Source: Anaerolineae bacterium
GTDB taxonomy: Bacteria; Chloroflexota; Anaerolineae; Aggregatilineales; Phototrophicaceae
Assembly (NCBI GenBank): GCA_022821805.1
Contig: JAJECX010000015.1
Span: 1 to 64,000 of the forward strand
DNA: 64,000 nucleotides
Direction of reading: 5' to 3'
The notes under the pieces were generated by a model, which saw only the letters and a program-made list of their open reading frames with translations, was not told where the DNA came from and made no database searches. This document shows positions 51,889-60,479 of this stretch, piece by piece; position 1 is the stretch's first letter, and the number at the start of each line of letters is the position of its first letter. The position numbers and the translations under genes were made by a program.

Positions 51889-53107
51889 AATTCTAGCGTT
51901 TACTCGCCGTAAGCTGGTCGCCCTCGCGCTGGTTTACCTTCTGGTTACCGCGTTCGGCGTCCTTGCTTGGCGTTACCTGCAGCCGCGCTGGGATCCATTC
52001 AAAGCAAGCGCCGCTGTCGACGGTCCCTTTCCATCGCTCACCTACGGCATTCATACCTTCTTGTGGTGGGATGGCGGTGATGTTGGCGCGCATTTGGATC
52101 TGGTCCGCCTCATGTCCTTCAGTCATGTCAAACAGACCTTTGCCTGGCGCGATATCGAACCTCAGCGCGGCGTCTGGGATTGGAAGCAGGCTGACCGTAT
52201 CCTTGAAGAGATTGAACGCCGTGGTCTGCAGTTGGTCATTCGCTTGGGCCAGGCGCCTTCCTGGGCGCGCATGCCCGGCGCGGAAATCGCCCGCGACGCG
52301 CCACCGGCCAATCTGTCGGAATTTAGCGCCTATTGCGCCGCGGTTGCCCAACGCTACCAAGGGCGAATCAGCGCTTACCAAATCTGGAACGAGCCCAATC
52401 TCAGTCGTGAATGGGGCGATCAACCGCCCAACCCCGCGCGCTACGTCGATTTGCTCGCCGTTTGCAGCAGCGCCATTCGCCAGGTCGATCCCGCCGCCAT
52501 CCTGATCTCGGCTGGCTTGGCGCCCACAGGAAACAATGACGATGCCGCTCTTCCCGACGACGTATACTTCGATCAGATGTATCGAAACGGCTTTCAGCGC
52601 TACATTGATGTGGTCGGCGCACACGCGCCGGGTTTCGCCCCACCGGAGATTGGCCCCGATGATGAAGAGGCTGCGCACCGATGGTTCACCTTTCGCCGCA
52701 TTGAAGATCTGCGAAAAATCATGCTGCGCTACGGCGATGAAGCTCGGCAGATGGCGATCATGGAATTCGGCTACACCACCGATCGCGTCAACTCGGATTA
52801 TCAATGGTTTAGCGTGACCGAACAGCAGCAAGCCGATTATCTTGAGCGCGCCTATGAGTATGCCATCGCTAACTGGCGCCCTTGGATCGGGTTGATGGTC
52901 CTTATCTATTTGCCTGACCCGGCCTGGCAGCCGAATGACGAAGAATACTGGTGGTCGATTCTTGAGCCCGATGGCAGTGGACCGCGGCCAGCTTATATCA
53001 CGGTCGCAAATATGCGAAAGGTCTGCGGCGATTACGTGATTCCCGAACGCGCCTCAGATAGTCCCGTCGCCCTGGGCGAAGTCACGGCGCCAATTTGCCC
53101 TTCATGA
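51881..53107 (+). CDS. Membrane-anchored TIM-barrel glycosidase-like protein
   Basis: About 408 residues from the ATG at 51881, which overlaps the end of the gene before it. A membrane anchor (VALALVYLLVTAFGVLAWRYL, residues about 10-30) leads directly into a TIM barrel with HVKQTFAWRDIEPQRGVWDWKQADRI, SAYQIWNEPNLSREWGDQ (candidate acid/base Glu, about 168) and AIMEFGYTTDRVNSDYQW (candidate nucleophile Glu, about 294). It lacks the Pro/Thr linker of its neighbours. The three genes look like a family grown by duplication, each with a different stalk. Confidence 0.75.
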   Translation: MPEILAFTRRKLVALALVYLLVTAFGVLAWRYLQPRWDPFKASAAVDGPFPSLTYGIHTFLWWDGGDVGAHLDLVRLMSFSHVKQTFAWRDIEPQRGVWDWKQADRILEEIERRGLQLVIRLGQAPSWARMPGAEIARDAPPANLSEFSAYCAAVAQRYQGRISAYQIWNEPNLSREWGDQPPNPARYVDLLAVCSSAIRQVDPAAILISAGLAPTGNNDDAALPDDVYFDQMYRNGFQRYIDVVGAHAPGFAPPEIGPDDEEAAHRWFTFRRIEDLRKIMLRYGDEARQMAIMEFGYTTDRVNSDYQWFSVTEQQQADYLERAYEYAIANWRPWIGLMVLIYLPDPAWQPNDEEYWWSILEPDGSGPRPAYITVANMRKVCGDYVIPERASDSPVALGEVTAPICPS

Positions 53108-53132
53108 CGCCGCTACACTGCATAACTTACAA

Positions 53133-53138
53133 TATAAT
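53133..53138 (+). promoter_or_regulatory. Possible -10 box before the GT39-like gene
   Basis: TATAAT stands in the 156-bp gap between the third glycosidase-like gene and the GT39-like gene, but no good -35 box was found at the right spacing, so this is a weak candidate. Confidence 0.3.
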
Positions 53139-53263
53139 GCACTCATATTTGGCTTGCTTTCGTTTATGCGGCTTGCTCAAATTGGCGTCATACTCTAGCC
53201 TGACCGAGTTGCCGCGGCCGACTGGACGATAAACTGACTCACTCAAGGAACGTTCAACCTACT

Positions 53264-55336
53264 TTGCTCAACGTGGTCAAGGGTCACGCCCTGATGACCA
53301 GCCAGATAAGCCAATCTCTGGTCATCATCCTGCTCCTGCTCGCGGCTCTCTTGCGGACCCACGATCTCGCGAATCTCCCTCTGGGCTTCAGCGAAAATGA
53401 GATCATCAACATCAGACTGGTCGACAATGTGCGGCAGGGCGATATATTCGTCTTCTATCCCGATGACGGCGGCGGGCGCGAAGGCGCCTATCACGTATTC
53501 GCTGCCTTCATAACCTCGCTTGTAGGCGAAGGCACTATCGGTTTCCGCATTGCCTCCCTGTGGCTAAGCATGCTGTCACTTGCAATCATTTATACGCTGG
53601 GCAACCACCTCTTTAATCCGATTGTGGGCGTTCTGGCGGCAGGCTTGGTGACCGTCAACATGAGCAGCATTCTGCTGGCGCGCGCGGTTTCAAGCGATGC
53701 AGCCCTTCTATTTCTCGTATCGGCTACCATGCTGGCGCTGGCTCGATCACTGCCGGTGTACCGTCGCACGCGCGTCGTCACTTCGAATATCGTCTCTTTC
53801 GCTGCATTGGGCGCCCTTATGGGCATCGGCTTTTATCTGCATCCGTCCAGCCTGTTTATCGTCCTGGGCGCCATGCTCTATATCGCTCATTTGCTCTATG
53901 TCCGTAATGTCATGTTTCGGCAGCGCCGCAGCTACACCGGCTTTGCCATTCTGCTAATGCTTATTATTTGCATGCCTTATCTCATATCGTCCATCAATCT
54001 GCCACAGTATTCCGCGGGCCAGCGCATCCTCGCTCATTATGACGACGGCTTGCTGCGCTCAATCACCGACGGCTTGCTTGCGCTCTTCACCAACGGCGAT
54101 ATGAATCCCCTGCATAACTTGCCCGGGCGCCCACTGGTTGATGCCTTCAGCGCGCTGCTGATGCTAGCCGGTTTCTTCGTTTGCATTCTCCGACGGCATC
54201 GTCCGCGCTTCATGCTCATGATCATTATGTTTCTCGCGACGCTGCCGGCTGCCCTCATTGTAGACAGCAGCCCCAATTTCACCCGCATGACCGTCATTAT
54301 GCCGCAGTTGGCGATCTTCTTCGGCATCGGCTGCTATGCGCTGATTCGCGCTCCCATATTCGTCGACGTCATATTCCGCCGCATGGCAGTTGCTGGCGTG
54401 TTGCTGCTGCTGGCCATCAATGTCGTTTGGACCTGGTCCGACCTCTTCGACGATTGGCGCGATAACGAAGCGGTTATGCCGCTCGTGAACGGCGGGCTGG
54501 GGCAGATCGCGCACTACCTCGACACCGTCGCTTATGAGACGCCCGTTGTATTCTGCAATTCCGCCTGGGACTTCGACGAGCCGGAGCCAGTGCTCAGCCT
54601 CAGCGACAAAACGCTGCTGATGATGAATCGCTCGAATTTTGATTTTCACGAAGCCGATTGCGGCCGGAGCCTCCTGCTGGCCAATGGCGGCGAAAAACAG
54701 CGGGTTGTTTTCTTCGACGAAACAGCGCTGGATGGCTCGCATCCTTATATTCTGGAGTGGTTGTCACACGGGCAATGGGTAATGGGAAATGTGCCGCGCA
54801 ACACAGTCATCCAACTCGAAGCAGCCCAACTGCTCGCTGATCGCGCTGGCGCATTCACCACCACCGCGCCACTCTCCTACGCGCCGGAAGTCGCCGACCC
54901 CGAACCGATCGCGCCGCCGATCCGCTTCGGCGGCAATCTTACTTTGCTCGGTTACGAACCCGCTATCGAACGCGCTTTCTTGCCTGGTGATAATGTCGAT
55001 GTCATCACATACTGGCGCGTCGAGGGCGATTTTCTGCCCGACGTCATCCTCAAGAATCACATTCTTTCTGACCCGGTAACAGCGATAGGCATTCGTGACG
55101 TCATTAGCGTCAACCCGCTTATGCTGCGGGAACGCGATGTCTTCATTCAAGTGACTCAAATACACTTGCGCGAAACGACCTTGCCCGGAAAATACATCGT
55201 CGCGGTCGGCGCCTATCGACAAAGCGATCAGGAACGCCTGCCAGCCCTGAAAGATGACCAGCCACACGGCGACCGCATCTTTTTGTATGACATAGAGGTG
55301 CTTCCTTTGCCCGAATCTGATGAAAGCGGCGGCTGA
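53264..55336 (+). CDS. GT39-like membrane glycosyltransferase
   Basis: A polytopic membrane protein of up to 690 residues. The first loop reads LPLGFSENEIINIRLVDNVRQGDIFVFYPDDGGGREGAYHVFAAF, in the place of the GT39 Asp-Glu loop (here Asn-Glu), followed by IASLWLSMLSLAIIYTLGNHLFNPIVGVLAAGLVTVNMSSILLARAVSSDA. About ten membrane segments precede a soluble C-terminal part of about 270 residues with beta-rich sequence. The ORF begins at TTG; the ATG at 53294 (MTSQISQSLVI) is equally possible. It probably moves sugars from a lipid carrier on the outer face. It ends at TGATG, overlapping RNase Z. Confidence 0.75.
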   Translation: MLNVVKGHALMTSQISQSLVIILLLLAALLRTHDLANLPLGFSENEIINIRLVDNVRQGDIFVFYPDDGGGREGAYHVFAAFITSLVGEGTIGFRIASLWLSMLSLAIIYTLGNHLFNPIVGVLAAGLVTVNMSSILLARAVSSDAALLFLVSATMLALARSLPVYRRTRVVTSNIVSFAALGALMGIGFYLHPSSLFIVLGAMLYIAHLLYVRNVMFRQRRSYTGFAILLMLIICMPYLISSINLPQYSAGQRILAHYDDGLLRSITDGLLALFTNGDMNPLHNLPGRPLVDAFSALLMLAGFFVCILRRHRPRFMLMIIMFLATLPAALIVDSSPNFTRMTVIMPQLAIFFGIGCYALIRAPIFVDVIFRRMAVAGVLLLLAINVVWTWSDLFDDWRDNEAVMPLVNGGLGQIAHYLDTVAYETPVVFCNSAWDFDEPEPVLSLSDKTLLMMNRSNFDFHEADCGRSLLLANGGEKQRVVFFDETALDGSHPYILEWLSHGQWVMGNVPRNTVIQLEAAQLLADRAGAFTTTAPLSYAPEVADPEPIAPPIRFGGNLTLLGYEPAIERAFLPGDNVDVITYWRVEGDFLPDVILKNHILSDPVTAIGIRDVISVNPLMLRERDVFIQVTQIHLRETTLPGKYIVAVGAYRQSDQERLPALKDDQPHGDRIFLYDIEVLPLPESDESGG

Positions 55337-56325
55337 TGTTCGAGTTGGTATTCCTGGGCACTTCAGCCTCGGCGCCATCCATCTACCGCGGTTTGCCGTC
55401 CCTCGCCGTGCTGGCGGGCGAGCAGCGTTTCCTGGTCGATTGCGGCGAAGGCACGCAGCGTCAAATCCTGCGCAGCGGCATCGGCTTCAAACGGCTCAAC
55501 CGGATCTTCCTGACACATGCCCACCTGGATCATATTCTCGGCTTGGGCGGCCTGCTCTCTACCTTCGGCCGCTGGGAAGCGCTGGACGAAATCCATATCT
55601 GGGGTGGTTTGCCCGCCATTGAACGCGCGCAATCCCTGATCTATCAGGTTGTCTTCCGCCGAGAAACGCCCCCCGTTCCAATCTATTTCTATCGCACGAT
55701 GCCCGACAAGGTCCTCTTTCGCGGACGCAAGTTCTCCATCCGCGCCTTTCCCGTTTCCCACCGCGGCCGCGAATGCTACGGCTATATTTTTGAAGAAGAT
55801 TCGCGCCGCCCATTCCTGGCTGAGAAAGCGGAAGCGCTCGGCGTGCCCCATGGTCCTGAACGCAGCCAGCTCGTCGCCGGGGAATCCATCGCCACCCCCG
55901 CAGGCCGAATCATTGATCCCGACGAAGTCTTGGGCGCGCCTATCCGCGGCGTCAAAGTCGCCGTCACCGGCGATCTCTCCCGCACTGACGACATTCGCGA
56001 TGCGGTGGCTGATGCCGACGCCCTCGTGATCGAATCGACTTACCTCGAAAGACACGCCGATATCGCGCGTCAGGTGGGGCATATTACCGCGCGGGCAGCG
56101 GGCGAACTGGCGCGCGAATGCAATGTAAAGTTTCTCATTTTGACGCATATATCACGCCGATATCGCGAATTTGAGGTGATTAGCGAGGTACGCAAGACCT
56201 TTCCCGATTCTTATGTCGTGCGCGACCTGGACCATTTCGCCATCTTTCGTGATAAACTGCCGCAAAAACTGCAAACACCTACTGAAGATGTCGCCGAAGA
56301 CGACCTGCCCGAAGGAGGCGAATAG
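55336..56325 (+). CDS. rnz: Ribonuclease Z
   Basis: A 329-residue metallo-beta-lactamase-fold nuclease that trims tRNA 3' ends. FLGTSASAPSIYRGLPSLAV at the N-terminus, IFLTHAHLDHILGLGGLLSTF (HxHxDH, residues 61-66), SHRGRECYGYIFEEDSR, AVTGDLSRTDDIRDAVADADALVIESTYL (metal-bridging Asp) and LILTHISRRY (late His) match the family. A distinct point is HAHLDH in place of the usual HxHGDH. It starts with an ATG overlapping the stop of the GT39-like gene and is followed at two bases by the methyltransferase gene. Confidence 0.9.
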   Translation: MFELVFLGTSASAPSIYRGLPSLAVLAGEQRFLVDCGEGTQRQILRSGIGFKRLNRIFLTHAHLDHILGLGGLLSTFGRWEALDEIHIWGGLPAIERAQSLIYQVVFRRETPPVPIYFYRTMPDKVLFRGRKFSIRAFPVSHRGRECYGYIFEEDSRRPFLAEKAEALGVPHGPERSQLVAGESIATPAGRIIDPDEVLGAPIRGVKVAVTGDLSRTDDIRDAVADADALVIESTYLERHADIARQVGHITARAAGELARECNVKFLILTHISRRYREFEVISEVRKTFPDSYVVRDLDHFAIFRDKLPQKLQTPTEDVAEDDLPEGGE

Positions 56326-56327
56326 AG

Positions 56328-56969
56328 ATGAGCCAGAACCTGACACAGCGCTACAGCGCCTATGTCAATGAGCTCTTTGTGCGAGAGGACGAAACCCTGC
56401 GCCATGTGCGGCAACAGACGGTCGCCCGCGGCATTCCGCTGATCAGCCTGGAGCCAAATGAAGCCAAGCTGCTGCAAATGCTGGTCCGGCTCTGCGGCGC
56501 TGAGCGCGTCGTCGAAGTCGGCACGCTCGCCGGCTACAGCGGAATCTGTATCGCGCGCGCCCTGCCAGCGCATGGCAAGCTGTTTACCATCGAGGTCAGC
56601 AGCGTCCACGCCGAAGTGGCGCGCGCCCACTTCGAAGACGCTGGCTTGGCGGACAAAGTCACCGTCATGCAAGGCGCTGGGATGGACGTGCTGCCCAATC
56701 TGGCTTCAAAGGGTCCCTTCGACCTCATGTTCATTGATGCCGACAAAGCCAGTTATCACAGCTACCTCGAGTGGGCGGCTCAAAACCTGCGCGTCGGCGG
56801 CGGCGTGGTGGCCGATAACGTTTTCTGGCAGGGCTACATCTTCGACCCGAAAACCGAGGACGATCACGGTGTGGTCAAATTCAATCAATCCCTTGCGCAG
56901 CATCCGCAATTCGACAGCACCATCATCGAAGTCGGCGATGGCATCGCCCTCGGCGTGAAAACAGGCTAA
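56328..56969 (+). CDS. SAM-dependent O-methyltransferase (class I, CCoAOMT-like)
   Basis: A 213-residue soluble methyltransferase. LLQMLVRLCGAERVVEVGTLAGYSGICIARALP holds the SAM-binding loop, then DLMFIDADKASYHSYLEWAAQNLRVGGGVVADNVFWQGYIFDP has the metal-binding Asp and Asn of the caffeoyl-CoA O-methyltransferase-like group. The substrate is unknown; bacterial members modify small phenols or tRNA (TrmR). The gene lies two bases after RNase Z, so a tRNA-related role is possible but not shown. Confidence 0.88.
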   Translation: MSQNLTQRYSAYVNELFVREDETLRHVRQQTVARGIPLISLEPNEAKLLQMLVRLCGAERVVEVGTLAGYSGICIARALPAHGKLFTIEVSSVHAEVARAHFEDAGLADKVTVMQGAGMDVLPNLASKGPFDLMFIDADKASYHSYLEWAAQNLRVGGGVVADNVFWQGYIFDPKTEDDHGVVKFNQSLAQHPQFDSTIIEVGDGIALGVKTG

Positions 56970-56987
56970 TTGCGCAGTTCGAAATAA

Positions 56988-57015
56988 TGTAGGGGCGACC
57001 TTTGGGTCGTCCGCC
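56988..57015 (+). repeat. Palindromic intergenic repeat
   Basis: TGTAGGGGCGACCTTTGGGTCGTCCGCC, with GGCGACC and GGTCGTC as arms. It lies between the converging methyltransferase and rimO genes. Confidence 0.75.
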
Positions 57016-57055
57016 AATCCATTGACAAGACCGATCGATTAGTCCAGATTCGGTG

Positions 57056-58516
57056 TCAGTTAATCGTGCCGACGTCAATCATCCCCTCGCCGAACACCTG
57101 TCCCGGCTTGATCACCATCGGCGCCGCCACATCAACCGTCCCGATCAAATCGTAGGTCGTCGCGCCAGTCACGCGCACCGGCACAATCTCGCCAATCGGC
57201 AGCTCGCCCTCAATCAACACATAGCCATCAATCTCCGGCGCGTCGCGATAACTGCGTCCCAGGCTGATGACATCGCCGGTCTCGGCGCCATCTTCCTCTT
57301 CGCCAGCGCCATGCCCCTCCACCAGCATATCCAGCGTCCGCCCGACCAGCGCCTGATTCTTCTTCAGGCTGATGCCGCTTTGCAGCTCCATCAGTCGCTC
57401 GTACCGCTCTTGCTTGATTGCGTCATCAACCTGATTCGGCAGCGCCGCGCTCGGCGTGCCCAGTTCGTAGCTGTATTGAAAGGCGCCAACCCGGTCAAAT
57501 TCCAACTCGCGGACCAGCTTCAGCAGCGCCTCGAACTCTTCGTCGGTTTCGCCCGGGTAGCCGACGATGAAGGTTGTGCGCACCGCCAACTCCGGCATCA
57601 GTTCGCGCAGCCGCCCAATTGTCTCGTAAACCCACTCCACTTTCGCGGGCCGCTTCATTCGTTTCAGCGTCTCGCGGTGCCCGTGCTGCAGCGGAATATC
57701 GAGGTAGGGCAGTACTTGCTCGTGCCGCGCCATCGTCTCCATCAGCCGCGGCGTCACATAACCGGGATAGGCGTACATGATCCGCAGCCAGGGGATGCCC
57801 GGCGCCGCTTCCACAATCGCATCCAGCAATTGCGCCAGCCCATCTTTCATGCCCAGGTCGTAACCATAATCGGTGCTGTCCTGCGCAATCAGCATGATTT
57901 CCCTGACGCCCATTGCCTGCAGCCGCAGCGCCTCCGCCACGATTGCTTCCAGCGGTCTGCTCACCGCCGTGCCCTTGATCCGCGGGATGGCGCAAAACGC
58001 GCAAGGACGCCGACAGCCATCGGCGATTTTTAAGTAGGCGGAGGCGCCTTGCACGCTCGCCCGCAGCACGCCCCGCTCATCGCGCCCGACCACATCAGCA
58101 TCGCCCGGCAAATGATACAGCGGCTCGGGATGCTTCCGCCGGCGCAGCCGCCGGATAAGATCGAAAATGTCCATCCAGCGCCGCGTGCCGATGACGCCAT
58201 CCAGCCCCGGAACTTCCTGGGCAAGCGTATCGCCATAACGCTGCGACAGGCAGCCGGCCGCGATCACCATCTGGTCGGCGCGCTTGATCGCCACCAACTG
58301 GCGCAGCGCCTCAACCGATTCTTCCTTCGCCGCGTTGATGAAGCCGCAGGTATTGACGATCAGCACCTCAGCCGCTTCCGGGTCGCCAACGCCGCGCATG
58401 CCTTCGTGGTTCAACACTTGCGCCATGCTCTCGCTGTCGACAGTGTTCTTCGAGCAGCCCAGGCTGAGCAGGTAGTATTTGTCTTTGGGTTTGTTGACCG
58501 ATTTCGCCATTGTCAT
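57056..58516 (-). CDS. rimO: Ribosomal protein S12 methylthiotransferase RimO
   Basis: A 486-residue radical SAM enzyme that adds a methylthio group to an Asp of ribosomal protein S12. N-terminal domain with YYLLSLGCSKNTVDSESM, LIVNTCGFINAAKEESVEAL and VIAAGCLSQRYG (the auxiliary cluster Cys), then the radical SAM CRRPCAFCAIPRIKG (CxxxCxxC). The C-terminal TRAM domain includes VEGHGAGEEEDGAETGDVISLGRSYRDAPEIDGYV. YRDAPEIDG is typical of RimO rather than MiaB. The start may be the first ATG or the one six bases later (MAKSVNK). Confidence 0.94.
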   Translation of the reverse strand: MTMAKSVNKPKDKYYLLSLGCSKNTVDSESMAQVLNHEGMRGVGDPEAAEVLIVNTCGFINAAKEESVEALRQLVAIKRADQMVIAAGCLSQRYGDTLAQEVPGLDGVIGTRRWMDIFDLIRRLRRRKHPEPLYHLPGDADVVGRDERGVLRASVQGASAYLKIADGCRRPCAFCAIPRIKGTAVSRPLEAIVAEALRLQAMGVREIMLIAQDSTDYGYDLGMKDGLAQLLDAIVEAAPGIPWLRIMYAYPGYVTPRLMETMARHEQVLPYLDIPLQHGHRETLKRMKRPAKVEWVYETIGRLRELMPELAVRTTFIVGYPGETDEEFEALLKLVRELEFDRVGAFQYSYELGTPSAALPNQVDDAIKQERYERLMELQSGISLKKNQALVGRTLDMLVEGHGAGEEEDGAETGDVISLGRSYRDAPEIDGYVLIEGELPIGEIVPVRVTGATTYDLIGTVDVAAPMVIKPGQVFGEGMIDVGTIN

Positions 58517-58556
58517 TTACCGTGTTATTGAGAATCAGATTGTTCGATATGGTAAA

Positions 58557-59258
58557 TCAATTGCCATAGAGAATTTTCTTTGCCTCCAAGTGACGCTCGT
58601 AATCGGCCATAAACTTTCGATGGACAACATCGGGATTCAATTTGTGAGTATCGGCAAGCGCGCCATCAGGGCTGAATTTGGAATCGTGGACGTGAGTTCC
58701 GAGCGTGATATTGTCCCGTGAATTGGTCATCTCAAATAGGTTGAGTTGGTCCAATCGCCGCAGCGCATTAGAAAATCTTTTGCGTATTTCTGCTTCAAAT
58801 GGCTCGATAAGTCTATCCCAAGCCGCGTCCAGATCCTAGTACGCTAGGCTACTGTATGCGTCGCTAAACTCAATCTAGGACGTCGAGCGATCATGATGGT
58901 CGCGCATTATGGCGTTTGCAGTTTCAAGCAGAGGCGCATATTTCTGCATAAGTTCCCATTCTCGAAAGAAATAGTATTCTTCTACGATTGGGCGCAAATA
59001 CGCTTTGCGCAATTCTTCATCTTCGTCGCCGAATCCTTGGCCGTACTTACGATTGTCGTCCACTCGTCTCGTCAATCCTTCTTCCGTATTGGCGGCGAGT
59101 GTTACGTCGTAACAGTGGTCCTGCGACGTTATGGCAAATCCATAAAACGTCTCTTGCTTGTGATCTCGTTGCAATTGCCCAAATGCTTGACGAGCCCCTG
59201 TGAAGATCGCATCTTCCAGCGCGTCATAGTCAAAATCTAGTTCTAGTCTTGTTGCCAT
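58557..59258 (-). pseudogene. DUF4303-type gene broken by two in-frame TAG codons
   Basis: Translation starts at the ATG at 59258, which overlaps the rodZ stop (TGATG) and follows GAAGGAGGGAG. The first 127 codons (QETFYGFAITSQDHCYDVTLAANTEEGLTRR, then FFREWELM) resemble DUF4303 proteins. A TAG at 58875-58877 stops the frame; 12 codons later comes a second TAG (58836-58838). The frame then continues to 58557: LDAAWDRLIEPFEAEIRKRFSNALRRLDQLNLF, then KLNPDVVHRKFM, matching the usual end of the family (short helix, then L.N.P). No shift is needed. TAG ends intact genes in this window, so read-through is unlikely and decay or error is the simpler reading. Function unknown; relatives are often toxin-immunity-like. 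Confidence 0.75.
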
Positions 59259-60376
59259 CACGCTCCCTCCTTCGTCGGCGGCAAACCCGCCTGCGTCACC
59301 CGCGGCGGCAATATCGCCGTCGGCGGACCCGGCGTCGGCGTCGCGCTCGGTATCGGCGTAATCGTGGGAAAAGGCGTATACGTCAGCGTCGGAATCGGCG
59401 TGTCGCTCGGAACCAGCGTCTCCGTCGGCGTCGGACTCGGTCCTTCGGTTGCAGTCGGCTCAGCCGCCGCCGTTGCCGCGACGAGCTCCGCCACAGGCCT
59501 CACCGGCGTCGGCGCCCCCGCCGGACCCAACTCGACGATCGCCTCTGTCGCTGTGAAACGGATATCGGCTCGCTGCCCGCGCCCGCCGATCTGACCCTGC
59601 CGCTGCCCGTTCCAAATCACATCGAGCGCCATCGCATTTGCCGCCGCCACCCGCACTTCGCTAAGCGCATTGTATTCCAGCAGCGTATCCGGCGCCGCGA
59701 TGCCGCTGAACTGCTCGACTCCATCCACTTGCACACTCATCCAGCTGCGCTGCGTCAGCAAGAGGCTGACCAGGATGCCGCTGCCGCCATATTGCGCCCG
59801 ATTCGAATCTGTCGGCGCGGCAGCCGCCGGCTCGGCCGGTAGCGCCGCCTCGGTCTCTGTCGGCGGCGAGATGACAGTCGCATCAGCTGCTTGACCAGGC
59901 GAAATGACATTCTCCAGCCCGACCAGCTCGACCGTCACATAAGCGATAATGGCGAGCGCCGCCGCCGAAATTAGCAGCAGCAGCAGCACGCGCAGCACAC
60001 TGCGGCAAGTGGACGAACGCCGTTCCGCCAGCTGCATCTCCTGCATGGGCTGCGTCGAACTGAGGACGCGCTCCGCTTCCGCTTCTTCCCGCCGCCGTCT
60101 ACTTCCCCGCCGGCTGCGTCGCGCTTTTTCTTGCGCCAGGCGCATTTGGCTGTAGAGCCGCAGCACATCCTCTTCATCCAGCTCGAGGAAGCGCCCGTAA
60201 ATCCGCAGCATGCCGCGGACTTGAATCTCCGGCACGCCGGCGATCTCGAACTCGCCAGCTTCAAAGGCTTCCAGTATCGGCTGGCGAATCTTCAGCCCGG
60301 CGACCGCGTCTTCAATTGTGATTTCGTTGGCTTCGCGCGCTTCGCGCAGTATCTGCCCGAGGGAATAGGCATCCAT
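59258..60376 (-). CDS. RodZ-like helix-turn-helix membrane protein
   Basis: A 372-residue protein with the RodZ plan. The N-terminal Cro-like helix-turn-helix reads YSLGQILREAREANEITIEDAVAGLKIRQPILEAFEAGEFEIAGVPEIQVRGMLRIYGRFL. A basic stretch (RRSRRGSRRRREE), a membrane segment (VLRVLLLLLISAAALAIIAYVTV, about 140-162) and an outer DUF4115 domain (SWMSVQVDGVEQFSG, MALDVIWNGQRQGQIGGRGQRADI) follow. The tail is Pro/Thr-rich (PTPTETLVPSDTPIPTLTYTPFPTITPIPSATPTPGPP), common in this phylum. RodZ links MreB to the wall machinery in rods; that role is inferred. Confidence 0.82.
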   Translation of the reverse strand: MDAYSLGQILREAREANEITIEDAVAGLKIRQPILEAFEAGEFEIAGVPEIQVRGMLRIYGRFLELDEEDVLRLYSQMRLAQEKARRSRRGSRRRREEAEAERVLSSTQPMQEMQLAERRSSTCRSVLRVLLLLLISAAALAIIAYVTVELVGLENVISPGQAADATVISPPTETEAALPAEPAAAAPTDSNRAQYGGSGILVSLLLTQRSWMSVQVDGVEQFSGIAAPDTLLEYNALSEVRVAAANAMALDVIWNGQRQGQIGGRGQRADIRFTATEAIVELGPAGAPTPVRPVAELVAATAAAEPTATEGPSPTPTETLVPSDTPIPTLTYTPFPTITPIPSATPTPGPPTAILPPRVTQAGLPPTKEGA

Positions 60377-60394
60377 CAGCTTCGGCGACCCTCA

Positions 60395-60437
60395 ATGAAG
60401 AAACCCCGTCGTTCAGTATAACCAGAAACGGACGGGG
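60395..60437 (-). terminator. Intrinsic terminator after rplI
   Basis: On the minus strand CCCCGTCCGTT and AACGACGGGG pair around a 13-base loop (stems at 60427-60437 and 60404-60413), followed by TTTCTTC. It lies between rplI and rodZ and would end the rplI transcript. Confidence 0.65.
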
Positions 60438-60479
60438 CCAGGTAATCTCTAACACTAATTGTTTGAAGGATGCCGCTTT

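Noticed and set aside
58836-58877. Genome-wide recoding of TAG as a sense codon
   Set aside because: Intact genes in the window, such as the S41 protease and the DtxR regulator, end at TAG in expected places, so TAG works as a stop here.
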